From positions 1-64,000 of the forward strand of contig NZ_JAAXLA010000020.1 in NCBI RefSeq assembly GCF_012911935.1: DNA of 64,000 nt. Direction: 5' to 3'. The notes under the pieces are model-generated. The model saw only the letters and a program-made list of their open reading frames with translations, was not told the origin of the DNA and did no database searches. How positions within the stretch are numbered: position 1 is the first letter of the stretch; each line of letters opens with the position of its first letter. Shown here piece after piece: positions 41,337 to 50,112 of this stretch. The translations under genes were made by a program, and so were the position numbers. The stretch comes from Pseudonocardia acidicola (lineage in GTDB: Bacteria; Actinomycetota; Actinomycetes; Mycobacteriales; Pseudonocardiaceae).

Positions 41337-41617
41337 AGCGCCTCCCCTTCCTTCGTGTGGGAGGACGGGTCGGCCTCCACGGCGGCCTCGCCGTCCCGTT
41401 CCTCGGTGAACCCCGCGGCATGCCGCGAGGTGACGGCGTTCTCGTGCGTGCCGAGCCACCGGCACATCTCGACGTCGGCGCTGCGCACCTCGCCGGACTG
41501 CCAGCAGCCGTAGCGGTCGAAGACCCCGCGCTTCCCCGCCTTGTCGACCTCGACGAGGCCGTCCCCGATCGCGGCGTAGATGTGCCCGCTGAACGGATGC
41601 CGCAAGCGGTAGACCAT
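41333..41617 (-). CDS. Small unknown protein coupled to Rieske oxygenase
   Basis: A 94-residue protein (MVYRLRHPFSGHIYAAIGDG, GKRGVFDRYGCWQSGEVRSA, MCRWLGTHENAV, then an acidic/serine-rich tail). I do not recognise the family. Its ending overlaps the Rieske GTG (GTGA), so the two are co-translated. It has two cysteines, not enough for a ferredoxin. It may be a specificity or assembly factor for the oxygenase. It is the first gene of the transcript after element i. Confidence 0.75.
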   Translation of the reverse strand: MVYRLRHPFSGHIYAAIGDGLVEVDKAGKRGVFDRYGCWQSGEVRSADVEMCRWLGTHENAVTSRHAAGFTEERDGEAAVEADPSSHTKEGEAL

Positions 41618-41669
41618 GGCTTCCTCCGTGTGCGCGACCTCGGCACCCTCGTGCGCTCCGCACTCAGAC

Positions 41670-41696
41670 GATACTCTAGTACGCGACCATCATGGA
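41670..41696. promoter_or_regulatory. Shared AT-rich element, site i
   Basis: GATACTCTAG-TACGC-GACCATCATGG lies 53 bp upstream of the small Rieske-linked gene. TAGAGT on the minus strand is a possible -10 box. Confidence 0.6.
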
Positions 41697-41762
41697 TGCG
41701 AGCTTCCTCGACCCGGCGATGCGAGACCCATGGGGGACGCCGCACGGAAACTCGTTCACTCA

Positions 41763-41783
41763 ACAGTATTGCTCTAGAGTTGT
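41763..41783 (+). promoter_or_regulatory. Shared element, site j (reverse orientation)
   Basis: ACAGTA-TTGCT-CTAGAGTTGT is the element in reverse orientation, with TAGAGT as a possible -10 box for the MarR gene starting at 41852. Confidence 0.5.
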
Positions 41784-41851
41784 GTTCGCCACCCGCGAGG
41801 GACGTCGGGACGCCGGAGTCCGGCGCGAAGCCGGTGACGACAGGAGCAGTG

Positions 41852-42424
41852 ATGGTGATTCAGCGGCCGAGGGCGACCGACGACCCACCGGCGGACCCGA
41901 TCGACTGGGCGCGACACTTCTGGGTGCGCCAGGGCCTCGGCGACGGGAGCCCGTTCCTCGCGATGAGCTCGACGTTGCGCTTCCACCGGATCATGGTCGA
42001 CCGCATCGAACCCCGCCTGCGCGCGCACGAGCTCAACCTCACCGACTACATGCTTCTGATGACGCTCCTGCTCAGCAACAGCGGCACGCGGCTGATCAGT
42101 CACCTCGCCCGCAGCCTGCTCGTACATGCGACCACCGCGACGCTGGCCACCGACCGGCTCGCCCGGCGTGGGCTGATCACGCGCGAAGCGCACCCCGATG
42201 ACCGGCGGGCGACCCTCGTGACGATCACCGAGGCCGGGCGGGCGTTGGCGTGCGACGCGACGGACACCTTGCGCACCATCGGCTTCGGCGTGGGGGAGGG
42301 AGACGACGAGGAGGCCGAGGCGGACCAGCGGACGCTGACCGAGTTGCTCGCCCGGCTGCGGTCCGGCGCCGGTGACGGGGAGCTCGGGTCGATCCCCGCC
42401 GAGCCCATCCCCCCACCCCGCTGA
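41852..42424 (+). CDS. MarR family transcriptional regulator
   Basis: A 190-residue winged-helix MarR protein. N-terminal helices contain RIEPRLRAHELNLTDYMLLM, the recognition region is HLARSLLVHATTATLATDRL and the wing is RRGLITREAHPDDRRATLV, then ITEAGRAL. ATG 41852 follows CAGGAGCAGTG (GTG 41849 is an alternative). The divergent promoter region contains two copies of the window-wide element. MarR proteins usually act as repressors released by phenolic or CoA-linked ligands and regulate the genes beside them. It is therefore the best local candidate for binding the element, though not proven by sequence. Confidence 0.9.
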   Translation: MVIQRPRATDDPPADPIDWARHFWVRQGLGDGSPFLAMSSTLRFHRIMVDRIEPRLRAHELNLTDYMLLMTLLLSNSGTRLISHLARSLLVHATTATLATDRLARRGLITREAHPDDRRATLVTITEAGRALACDATDTLRTIGFGVGEGDDEEAEADQRTLTELLARLRSGAGDGELGSIPAEPIPPPR

Positions 42425-42500
42425 TTCCCGGGGCCCCTCATGGCCGCCGACACGTCGTCGTCGGGTTGGCGGATCGTGGCGGGTTGCGGAGCGCGGACGC

Positions 42501-43640
42501 TCAGTCCTCGTCCATGCGGAGGCGGCGGCCGGTGGCGGCGGAGCGGGTGATCACGTCGAGCAGACGGTGCCGCCGGCGGCCGTGGGCGAAATCCGGCACC
42601 GCGTCCTTCGGCTCGACCGGCACACCGTCGAGCTCGGCGCGCAGGGTGGCGTAGGCGGCGGCGAGGTTCGCGGCCGGGTGTCCGGCCCGCTCCCGGAAGC
42701 CCGCCACCGTGAAGTAGCGCGCGGGAACGGTGAGCTCGTGGAGCTCCTCCCCGGCCCGGGCGCCGCGCAGCGCGACCGGTGCGAGCTGCAGATGCCCGTG
42801 CGGCCCGGACACGATCAGGTCTCCCTCGGTCCCGTTGATCTCCCAGTGCAGGTTCGTCCCGTGGGAGCGGCCGCCCCGGAAATGCAACGACGCCACGGCT
42901 CCCGACTCGAGCAACCCGTGCACGGCGACCTGGTCCTCGCTCGTCATGGCGGCCCGCGCGCCGGTACCCGCCTCGCGCACCTCGGGCCTCCTGACCGCGG
43001 AGAGCGCGCTGACCTCGGTGAACTCCCCGAGGCAGGCGCACAGCGCGTCGACCAGGTGACCGAAAGGGATCGCGAGCATCGTGGAGCCGCCGGTGCGGTC
43101 GAGCAGGTAGGAGGTCCGCGGGTCGTACTCCGCACCCCAGGACATGCCCGACGCGACGACGCTGGTGGAGAGCACCTCGCCGAGCCAGCCGTCGGCGACG
43201 AGGTCACGGACGTAGCGGATGGTCGGGGACGAGCGGGCCTGCAGCCCGACGGCGGTGCGGACCCGCCTCGCCGCCGCGAGGTCGGTCAGCTCCGCCGCCT
43301 CCTCCTCGGAGGTGGCGAGCGGCCACTCGCAGTAGACGGCTTTGCCCGCCTCGAGCGCCGGCAGGACGAGCTCGCGGTGCCGGGCCGCCTGCACGGTGAC
43401 GACGACCAGGTCGACGTCCTCGCAGGCGGCAAGCTCGGCTGCGGAGCCGAACGTGCGCCCGACCCCGTGCCTCTCCCCCGCCACACGCGCCGTGTCCGCC
43501 GAGCTCGCGGACAGCGCCCGGAGCTCGTAACCCGGTACCGCGGCCAGCGCGGGCACGTGGGCGCCCGCGGCCCAGCCACCGCTCGCGCTGAGCCCGACGA
43601 TCCCGACGCCGAGGGTTCGCGTCACGTCCGGCCCGGTCAC
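42501..43640 (-). CDS. Gfo/Idh/MocA family NAD(P)-dependent oxidoreductase
   Basis: A 379-residue protein with an N-terminal Rossmann fold (GVGIVGLSASGGWAAGAHVP near residue 10; VVVTVQAARHRELVLPALE near 75; the EKP-like motif CEWPLATSEEEAAEL near 103) and a C-terminal alpha/beta domain (SWGAEYDPRTSYLLDRTGGS, MLAIPFGHLVDAL). These enzymes oxidise or reduce cyclic or sugar alcohols. GTG 43640 overlaps the stop of the upstream acyl-CoA dehydrogenase by 4 bases. Its presence in an acyl-CoA cluster is uncommon. It may act on a ring hydroxyl of a cyclic intermediate. Confidence 0.9.
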   Translation of the reverse strand: MTGPDVTRTLGVGIVGLSASGGWAAGAHVPALAAVPGYELRALSASSADTARVAGERHGVGRTFGSAAELAACEDVDLVVVTVQAARHRELVLPALEAGKAVYCEWPLATSEEEAAELTDLAAARRVRTAVGLQARSSPTIRYVRDLVADGWLGEVLSTSVVASGMSWGAEYDPRTSYLLDRTGGSTMLAIPFGHLVDALCACLGEFTEVSALSAVRRPEVREAGTGARAAMTSEDQVAVHGLLESGAVASLHFRGGRSHGTNLHWEINGTEGDLIVSGPHGHLQLAPVALRGARAGEELHELTVPARYFTVAGFRERAGHPAANLAAAYATLRAELDGVPVEPKDAVPDFAHGRRRHRLLDVITRSAATGRRLRMDED

Positions 43641-44890
43641 GAGCGCCCCTTCGCCGCCGGTTCCTTCGGCAGACCCAGGACACGCTCGGCGACGATGTTG
43701 CGCTGGATTTCGTCCGTCCCGCCGCCCAGCCGGAAGCCGGGGACCCCGAGGACGAACTCCGCCCAGGCGAAGGTGCCCCACTCCCCGGTGTCGGCGAGCA
43801 GCTTCGGACCGAGCGCCACGCTCACCAGGTGGGCGAGCGCGGCGAGGTTCTCGGTCAGCGCGAGCTTGGACAGCGACATCTCGGCGCCGACCTGCCCCGC
43901 CTTGGCCGCGGCCTCGGCGCGGGCCCGCATCTGCTTGGCCGCGACGACCCCGCAGTGGACCTTGGCGTAGGCCTGGCGCACCTCGGGATCGTCGGAGCGC
44001 TCGAGCTGGCGCAGCATCGTGACGATCCGTTCGAGCTTGAACAGACCGCTGCCGCCGCCCGCCGAGCCGCCGATCGCGCCGCGCTCGGCCATCAGCGTCG
44101 CGAGCGCCACCTTCCAGCCGCCGTCGACCTCGCCCAGCCGGTAGGCGTCGGGCACCCGGACCTCGTCGAGGTAGACCTCGTTGAAGTCCGCGCCGCCCGT
44201 CATCTGGCGCAGCGGCCGCACGTCCACCCCGGGCGCGTGCATGTCGATCATGAAAGCCGTGAGGTTGCCGTGCCGGGGCCCCGGGGAGGTGCGCGTCATC
44301 AGCAGGCCGACGTCGGAGAAGTGGGCGCCAGACGTCCAGACCTTCTGCCCGCTGACGACCCACTCCTCGCCGTCGCGCCTGGCCCGCGTGCTGACCGCGG
44401 CCAGGTCCGACCCGGCGCCCGGTTCGCTGAAGAGCTGGCAGCCCACGGAGTCGCCCCGGTAGATCGCCCGCAGCCAGCGTTCCTTGGCCACCTGGCCGCC
44501 GAACGCGGTGAGCGTCGGACCGACCATGCCCAGGCTCACGCCCAGCGGCGAGCGGGAGGGCACCTCGTAGGCGCGCTCGAGCCTCAGGTAGGCCCGTTCG
44601 TAGCGGCCGGGCAGCCCGCGGCCGCCCCACTCGACCGGACCGGTGATCCAACCGAAACCGGCGTCGAAGGCGGTCCGCCGCCAGTCGCGGGCTTCCTCGG
44701 CCTCGGCCGCGGTGGCACCGCGGAACAGCGAGACGCGATCGTCGCCCTCGCCCCACTCCGGAATGCCGCCTCCGGAACGGCGGCGGGCCGAGCGCTCCAG
44801 GAACGCGACGGCCTCGGCCTCGAACTCCTCCAGGGACGGCGGCGCCGGGGCGGCCGCCTCTCGGGGGTTCTGCAGCACGTCCTCGGTCAT
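43637..44890 (-). CDS. Acyl-CoA dehydrogenase family protein
   Basis: A 417-residue FadE with GPVEWGGRGLPGRYERAY near residue 85, the FAD/substrate segment CQLFSEPGAGSDLAAVSTRA near 150, VWTSGAHFSDVGLLMTRTS, and the C-terminal signature GGTDEIQRNIVAERVLGLP. It is of full catalytic length and probably homomeric, unlike the compact FadEs elsewhere in the window. ATG 44890 is used because it follows GAAGG. A TTG one codon earlier is possible. It is coupled to the downstream oxidoreductase. Element k lies 39 bp upstream. Confidence 0.92.
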   Translation of the reverse strand: MTEDVLQNPREAAAPAPPSLEEFEAEAVAFLERSARRRSGGGIPEWGEGDDRVSLFRGATAAEAEEARDWRRTAFDAGFGWITGPVEWGGRGLPGRYERAYLRLERAYEVPSRSPLGVSLGMVGPTLTAFGGQVAKERWLRAIYRGDSVGCQLFSEPGAGSDLAAVSTRARRDGEEWVVSGQKVWTSGAHFSDVGLLMTRTSPGPRHGNLTAFMIDMHAPGVDVRPLRQMTGGADFNEVYLDEVRVPDAYRLGEVDGGWKVALATLMAERGAIGGSAGGGSGLFKLERIVTMLRQLERSDDPEVRQAYAKVHCGVVAAKQMRARAEAAAKAGQVGAEMSLSKLALTENLAALAHLVSVALGPKLLADTGEWGTFAWAEFVLGVPGFRLGGGTDEIQRNIVAERVLGLPKEPAAKGRS

Positions 44891-44928
44891 CAACGACCTT
44901 CCCGTCGGGGCCGGTGGTCGCCGACCCG

Positions 44929-44949
44929 ATAATCAAGTACTAGACAATA
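44929..44949. promoter_or_regulatory. Shared element, site k (reverse orientation)
   Basis: ATAATC-AAGTA-CTAGACAATA lies upstream of the dehydrogenase at 44890. It is a fair match to the reversed element. Confidence 0.45.
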
Positions 44950-44981
44950 CTCGGTGGCGACCGATGCCGCCGCCCCGCACC

Positions 44982-46523
44982 TCAGACGGACGCGGCCGCG
45001 TACCGCACGCGCAACGCCTTCTTGTCCAGCTTGCCCATGGCGCTGCGCGGCAGGGTCTCGACGATCTCCACCGACCGGGGGCACTTGTAGTGCGTCAACC
45101 GCTCGCGGCAGAACGCGACGAGCTCGGCCCCGTCCGGCCGCGCGGCCGGATCGGACGGCACGACGAGCGCCTTGAGCTGCTCGCCCATCTCCCCGTGCGG
45201 GACCCCGATGCACGCCACCTCGGCGACGGCGGGGTGGGTGGCCAGGACCTGCTCGGCCTCGGCCGGGTAGATGTTCACCCCACCCGAGACCACCGTGTCG
45301 GAGAAGCGGTCGGTGATGTAGACGTAGCCCGCCTCGTCGACGTAGCCGACCTCGCCGAGAGTGAAGGTCCCGGGCGCCGCGAGGCCGGCCGGCAGACCCG
45401 GGTCGGCAGCGCCGGACCGGTGGTACACGATGCCGCGGCCCGAACCGTCCCGGAAGTAGAGCCGCCCCTCGACCCCCGCCGGGACCGGCGCGCCGGACTC
45501 GTCGACCACGAAGACATCGAAGGGATCCACCGGACGACCCACGGACCCCGGGTGCTCGAGCCACTCGGTCGAGCTGATCCGGCAGGTCGAGCCGACCTCG
45601 CTGGCGCCGTAGCTCTCCCAGAGGAGGGGCCCCCACCACTCGATCATGGCGCGCTTCACCTCGGCCGGGCACGCGGCGCCGACCTGCAGCACGTAGCGCA
45701 GCGAGGACAGGTCGTACCGCGACCGGACCTCGGGGGGCAGCGCGAGCAGCCGCTGGAAGTGCGTGGGCACCATGATCGCCGACGCAACCCGGTCGCGGTC
45801 GATCGCCGCCAGCACGGCCTCGGCGTCGAAGCGGCCCAGGACGGTGACAGGGGCGCCGCCGAGGAAGAGGCGCGTCGCAGTCAGCGGTCCGCTGTGGTAC
45901 AGCGGACCGACGGCGAGGTGGCGGCCGTAGCCGGCGAGCCCGGCTCCGGCGAGCCGGTGCACGTGCTCGGCGACGTCGGCCCCGCCCACGAACGACGTCG
46001 GTGGCAGTTCCGTGCCCTTCGGCCGCCCGGTCGTTCCCGACGTGTAGACCAACGTCGGCAGGGGCGCCATGTCCGTGGGCGGCTCGTCCGACCCCGCCGC
46101 CGCGCCGAGCGCGAGCCAGTCCGCGACCCCCTCGACCTCAGCGGCGCCGGACCATCCGGTGACGAGGTCGATCCCGGCCCGGCGGGCCGCCTCCAGTCCC
46201 GACCGAGCCGTCCGCGCGTCGACGAGGACGGCCCGGGCGCCCGAGTCCTCCAGGATGTACGCCGCCTCCTCAGCCGTGAGGTGGAAGTTCACCGGCACCG
46301 CCGAGGCTCCCGCGAGCGTCGCGGCGGCGTAGGCGAGCACCGTCTCGACCGAGTTCTCGGCGAACACGGCGATCCTGCGCTCCGGGCCGAGATCGGCCGC
46401 GAGCAACGCGTTCACCGCGGGACGCAGGCGCTCGTCGACCTCCGCCCAGGTCAGTGCGGTGTCCGCATCGCGCAGGGCCGTCTCCTGCGGCCGGGCGGCC
46501 GCGAGCTCTGCCGCGAACGTCAT
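44982..46523 (-). CDS. Acyl-CoA synthetase (AMP-binding)
   Basis: A 513-residue ANL ligase: phosphate loop LVYTSGTTGRPKGTELPP near residue 163, adenine motif WESYGASEVGSTCRIS near 303, ITDRFSDTVVSGGVNIYPAE hinge region near 408, catalytic Lys in SAMGKLDKKALRVRY. It is related to the ligase at 14782-16305 (both have the AMIEWWGP or QIMEWWGP box and YGASE). ATG 46523. Its promoter region holds element l, 42 bp upstream. It gives acyl-CoA, most likely for the dehydrogenase downstream on the same strand. The substrate is unknown. Confidence 0.93.
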   Translation of the reverse strand: MTFAAELAAARPQETALRDADTALTWAEVDERLRPAVNALLAADLGPERRIAVFAENSVETVLAYAAATLAGASAVPVNFHLTAEEAAYILEDSGARAVLVDARTARSGLEAARRAGIDLVTGWSGAAEVEGVADWLALGAAAGSDEPPTDMAPLPTLVYTSGTTGRPKGTELPPTSFVGGADVAEHVHRLAGAGLAGYGRHLAVGPLYHSGPLTATRLFLGGAPVTVLGRFDAEAVLAAIDRDRVASAIMVPTHFQRLLALPPEVRSRYDLSSLRYVLQVGAACPAEVKRAMIEWWGPLLWESYGASEVGSTCRISSTEWLEHPGSVGRPVDPFDVFVVDESGAPVPAGVEGRLYFRDGSGRGIVYHRSGAADPGLPAGLAAPGTFTLGEVGYVDEAGYVYITDRFSDTVVSGGVNIYPAEAEQVLATHPAVAEVACIGVPHGEMGEQLKALVVPSDPAARPDGAELVAFCRERLTHYKCPRSVEIVETLPRSAMGKLDKKALRVRYAAASV

Positions 46524-46565
46524 CAGACCCCCTCGTCGCTCGGGCGGGCGGGAACCCCGTCCGCA

Positions 46566-46592
46566 AATACTCTAGACATCGACTATCGAGAC
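46566..46592. promoter_or_regulatory. Shared AT-rich element, site l
   Basis: AATACTCTAG-ACATC-GACTATCGAG lies 42 bp upstream of the CoA ligase start (46523). It is one of the closest matches to the consensus. Confidence 0.65.
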
Positions 46593-46619
46593 GACAATGT
46601 CCGATCAGGCACACGTGGC

Positions 46620-48047
46620 TCAGCAGGAGGAGCCGAGGCTCAACGCTGCGCTCTCGCCGGCCACCCGGCCCATGGTGAGCGCGTTCGCCATGCCGTTGCC
46701 GCTGCCCATGTACCGCGTGCCGAGCACCCCGCCGGTGCACTCGCCGGCGGCGAACAGGCCGGGAATCTCCCCGCCGTGCGCGTCGAGGACGCGGCCGCGG
46801 CCGTCGATCCGCAGCCCGCAGCCCGTGAGGTTGACCGTCGCCGGACGCACCGCCGCGGCATAGAAGGGCGGGGTGCCGATCGGCATCAGGAACTTGCCGG
46901 ACTTGCCGAAGTCACGGTCCTCGCCCGCCTCGACGTGGCCGTTGTAGCGCTCGATCTCGCCCACGAGAACGGCCGGGTCGACGCCGATGAGGTCCGCGAG
47001 GCCTTCGAGCGTGTCGCTGGTGGCGATCCGCTGCTTGCCCACCATCTCGTCGACGATGTCGGCGTTGTAGTTGCGCGAACGGAACGGCGGGTGGTTGGGC
47101 CACACCTGCTTGTAGGAGTCCCGGTAGCGCTCGGCGAGTTCCGGCGGGGGTCGCAGCGCCGCGTCGTCGAACACGACGAACCCGGCGTTGCCGTGCGCGC
47201 CGACGAGACCGTCGAGGATCCCGTAGGGCGCGGTCTCGTCCGCGAACCGGCGGCCGCTGGGGTCGAGGAGCACCGTCCAGCCGGGCAGGAAGGCCTCGTT
47301 GAGACGGCCGAACGCGGGCGTGAGCGTGCGCAGCCCCCGGTCTCGGCCGACGACCTGCGCACCGACCTGCTCGGCGAACCCCAGCGCGTCGCCCTGGGCC
47401 CCGTCCGAGCCGATGTACCAGGTGAAGCCCTCGTGCCAGGCCGCCGGGAAATGGCTCGCCAGCAGCTCCGGGTTCGCCCCGAATCCGCCCGAGGCGACCA
47501 CGACCGCCCCTGCGGTGATCCGATCCTCCCCGACCTGTGCCCCGATGACGCGCCCGTCCTCCACGATCAGCCGGTCGACCCGGCGGCGCAGCGCGATGTC
47601 GATGCCGAGCTCGCGGCACCGGGAATGCAGGACGTCGATGACGGCCTGTCCGGCGCCGTCGACACAGTGCGAGCGGGGCTTGCGCTCGTCGCCGCCGAAG
47701 ATCAGGCGGTCGAAGAAGCGGACACCGTGGTCGGCGAGCCAGTCGACGGTCTCCCCGCTGCGCCGGGTGAAGGTCGAGACGGGCCCGTGGTGGACGTCCC
47801 ACTGGTTGAGCTGCATGTAGTCGTGCAGCAGGTCGTCCGGGTGGTCCTCGATCCCGGCGGCCTTCTGCAGCCGGCTGCCACTGCCCATGACGACCCCGCC
47901 GGAGAGCCGTGAGGAGCCGCCCACCACATCCTCGGCCTCGGCGACGAGGATCGCCCTCGCGCCGTTCTCGTAGGCCATCAGGGCCGCGCACAGGCCGGCC
48001 CCGCCGGACCCGATCACGACGACGTCGACGTCGGTATCGTCAGCCAT
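46620..48047 (-). CDS. FAD-dependent dehydrogenase, KstD/fumarate-reductase-like
   Basis: A 475-residue flavoprotein. The N-terminal dinucleotide fold is VVVIGSGGAGLCAALMAYENG near residue 10, followed by VVGGSSRLSGG. The middle carries VVASGGFGANPELL near 192. The C-terminal FAD contact is LFAAGECTGGVLGTRYMGSG near 430. It belongs to the fumarate reductase/3-ketosteroid-delta1-dehydrogenase superfamily, with TRYMGSGNGMANALTMGRVAG fitting the group that dehydrogenates or reduces cyclic substrates. ATG 48047 follows GAGAGGAGCAAGGGG. It may desaturate a ring carbon or reduce an enoyl group. Sequence alone does not tell which. Confidence 0.9.
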   Translation of the reverse strand: MADDTDVDVVVIGSGGAGLCAALMAYENGARAILVAEAEDVVGGSSRLSGGVVMGSGSRLQKAAGIEDHPDDLLHDYMQLNQWDVHHGPVSTFTRRSGETVDWLADHGVRFFDRLIFGGDERKPRSHCVDGAGQAVIDVLHSRCRELGIDIALRRRVDRLIVEDGRVIGAQVGEDRITAGAVVVASGGFGANPELLASHFPAAWHEGFTWYIGSDGAQGDALGFAEQVGAQVVGRDRGLRTLTPAFGRLNEAFLPGWTVLLDPSGRRFADETAPYGILDGLVGAHGNAGFVVFDDAALRPPPELAERYRDSYKQVWPNHPPFRSRNYNADIVDEMVGKQRIATSDTLEGLADLIGVDPAVLVGEIERYNGHVEAGEDRDFGKSGKFLMPIGTPPFYAAAVRPATVNLTGCGLRIDGRGRVLDAHGGEIPGLFAAGECTGGVLGTRYMGSGNGMANALTMGRVAGESAALSLGSSC

Positions 48048-48086
48048 CCCCTTGCTCCTCTCAGCACCGGCACTGTAGATCTATCG

Positions 48087-48107
48087 ATAGTTTATTGATA
48101 GAGCTTA
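48087..48107. promoter_or_regulatory. Shared element, site m (reverse orientation) with palindrome
   Basis: ATAGTT-TATTG-ATAGAGCTTA follows the reversed pattern. It overlaps the perfect palindrome CTATCGATAG (48081-48090). It lies just upstream of the flavoprotein gene start on the minus strand. Confidence 0.45.
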
Positions 48108-48141
48108 GGATCCGGTGCGGCAAGGAGGCCGGCTCGTGCCG

Positions 48142-48258
48142 ATGCACACCACGGCTCGTGAACTCGGCCCGCATCACCTGCGGGTCGGCGCCGTGCTGCC
48201 CAGTGGCATCAACGCCCCCATGTTCCACAACGACGATCTGTGGCGGCTCTGCATGGAC
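48142..48258 (+). pseudogene. SDR fragment (mycofactocin-coupled carveol-dehydrogenase-like)
   Basis: From ATG 48142 the frame reads MHTTARELGPHHLRVGAVLP, then INAPMFHNDDLWRLCMD. It resembles the segment after the active site of actinobacterial mycofactocin-associated SDRs (…ELAPH-IRVN-VHPT-V-TPM…). Neither end of an SDR is present. About 40 codons remain, next to the 5' region of the long-chain ligase gene. Confidence 0.65.
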
Positions 48259-48366
48259 AGCGGATCCGCCACCCTGACCACCTGCGCCGTTCAGGCCTCG
48301 ATTCATTACCGTGTCCGGTCACTTCCGCGATCGTGGCCGGTGGCCCGCACGTCAGAGAGGGCAGCG

Positions 48367-50112
48367 ATGCCGACGTCAAATGCGCTCACCCACCCGGAAC
48401 GCTCGCCGGACGACACCCTGCTGACCGCGCTACGGCGCACCGTGGGCGAGCAGGGCACGGGTTCTGCCCTGCGCTGGGGCTCGGAAGCCGACCGCCATGA
48501 GATGACCTGGGAGCAGTACGCCCGGCGCGCCGGGCGGGTCGCCGGCGGCCTGGCCGCGCTCGGGGTGGGACGCGGTGACCACGTCCTGCTCCTGCTGCGC
48601 AACCGGCCCGAGTTCTACCTGGCCGACGTCGCATGCCTGCTGCTCGGCGCGATCCCGGTGTCGGTCTACCTCTCCCCCGACGTCGACGCGCTCGCCCACG
48701 TGCTGCGGGACTGCTCCGCCGTCGCCTGCATCGCCGAGAACGAAGCCGACCTCGTCCGCGCCCGCGAGGCGCTCGCCCGGCCGGACACTCCGGCGGTTCG
48801 GCTGATCGGCGTCGACGACGACACCCGGCAGCCCCGCGTGATCGCCTTCGACACGCTCGACGGCCCGGGGGTGACACTCGACGACGCACGGGCGCGCCCG
48901 CACGACACCGCGACGATGCTCTACACGTCGGGAACGACCGGCAACCCGAAGGGCGTGCCGCTCACCCACGCCAACCTGACGTTCGCGGCCTGGACCCTCG
49001 GCGAGCGGATGGGCGTCTCGCTCGCCGGGCGCCGGCAGCTCTCCTACCTGCCGATGGCGCACATCGGGGAGCGGCTGGCCACGCACTACCTGCACATGAC
49101 CCAGGGCAGCGTCGTGCACTGCTGCCCGGTCTTCACCGCGATGCCGGCGGTGCTGGCGGAGACCTCCCCGCACATGCTGTTCGGCGCGCCGCGGATGTGG
49201 GAGCGGCTCTACGAGGGCGTGCAGGCCCGCCTCGAGCGGGAACCCGCGCTGCGCGACAAGGCGGCCGATCCCGCCCTGCGCCCGGCCGAGCGGCGAGCGC
49301 TGCTCGCCGGGGTATTCGGCGAGTTCGGCCTCGCCGAGATCGAGGTGGCGATCGTCGGGTCCGCACCGCTCCCCCGGTACGTCCAGCAGTTCTGGCTCGA
49401 CCACGACTTCCCGCTCGCCGACTGCTACGGCCAGACGGAGACCTGCGGAATGGGCGCCTGGAACCCGCACGAGATCGTGCTGGGCACCTGCGGCACGCCG
49501 TTCCCCGGCATGGAGATCGGGTTCACCGACGACCGGGAGATCCTCGTCCGCGGGCCCGCGGTGTTCGGCGGCTACTACGGGCGGCCGGACGCGACGGCCG
49601 CGGTGCTCGACGCGGAGGGCTGGTACCACACCGGTGACCTCGGCCTGCTCGACGAGGGCGGGAACCTCGTGCTCGGCGGCCGGATGAACGACGTCATCAT
49701 CCCCACGTCGGGGCACAACGTGAGCCCCGGGGCGCTGGAGGAGCGGCTGAACCGCATCCCGCTCGTCGGGTACGCGATGGTCGTCGGGCATGGGCGGCCG
49801 CACCTGTCGGCCGTGTTGAGCCTCGACCCCGAGGCGGCCGCGGCCTGGGCCGCGGAGCACGGCAGGCCCGGTGCCGGGGTGGCGGAGATCGCGGCGCTGC
49901 CCGAGGTGCGCGCCGAGATCGACCGCGCGATCGACGAGATCAACGCCGCGCTGCCGGGTGCCGAACGGATCCGGGCGCACCTGGTCGTCGGCGAGCCCTG
50001 GCCGCTCGCCTCCGACCTGCTGACCGCTACGGGGAAGATGCGCCGCCAGGGCGTCGGCAGGCGCTATGCCGACCAGATCGACCAGATGTACGTGAAGGAG
50101 CAGACCCGATGA
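48367..50112 (+). CDS. Long-chain acyl-CoA synthetase, FAA1/FadD15-like
   Basis: A 581-residue ANL ligase of the long-chain type: phosphate loop MLYTSGTTGNPKGVPLTH near residue 184, LPMAHIGERLATHYL with the L-motif region, adenine motif DCYGQTETCGMG near 352, HTGDLGLLDEGGNLVLGGR near 415 and C-terminal Lys in TGKMRRQGVG near 557. ATG 48367 follows GAGAGGGCAGCG. The frame is open upstream to 48115, but those codons carry an SDR fragment. It overlaps the SnoaL/LEH-like gene by 4 bases. Such enzymes activate long or bulky acids; the likely substrate is unknown. Confidence 0.93.
   Translation: MPTSNALTHPERSPDDTLLTALRRTVGEQGTGSALRWGSEADRHEMTWEQYARRAGRVAGGLAALGVGRGDHVLLLLRNRPEFYLADVACLLLGAIPVSVYLSPDVDALAHVLRDCSAVACIAENEADLVRAREALARPDTPAVRLIGVDDDTRQPRVIAFDTLDGPGVTLDDARARPHDTATMLYTSGTTGNPKGVPLTHANLTFAAWTLGERMGVSLAGRRQLSYLPMAHIGERLATHYLHMTQGSVVHCCPVFTAMPAVLAETSPHMLFGAPRMWERLYEGVQARLEREPALRDKAADPALRPAERRALLAGVFGEFGLAEIEVAIVGSAPLPRYVQQFWLDHDFPLADCYGQTETCGMGAWNPHEIVLGTCGTPFPGMEIGFTDDREILVRGPAVFGGYYGRPDATAAVLDAEGWYHTGDLGLLDEGGNLVLGGRMNDVIIPTSGHNVSPGALEERLNRIPLVGYAMVVGHGRPHLSAVLSLDPEAAAAWAAEHGRPGAGVAEIAALPEVRAEIDRAIDEINAALPGAERIRAHLVVGEPWPLASDLLTATGKMRRQGVGRRYADQIDQMYVKEQTR

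Larger units (their letters stand above)
41618..41851. other. Divergent promoter region Rieske/MarR
   Basis: The 234 bp between the small Rieske-linked gene and the MarR gene hold two copies of the shared element in opposite orientation, at 41670 and 41763, about 90 bp apart. No gene is seen. This is the most element-dense promoter in the window. Confidence 0.6.

Noticed and set aside
41357..41851. N-terminal extension of the MarR gene (frame open from 41357)
   Set aside because: The extra codons are antisense to the Rieske-linked gene and cross the promoter elements; ATG 41852 has a ribosome site.
48061..48120. Palindrome CTATCGATAG as an attachment site or origin
   Set aside because: It is short and sits with the reversed shared element in a promoter position; no integrase or replication gene is near.
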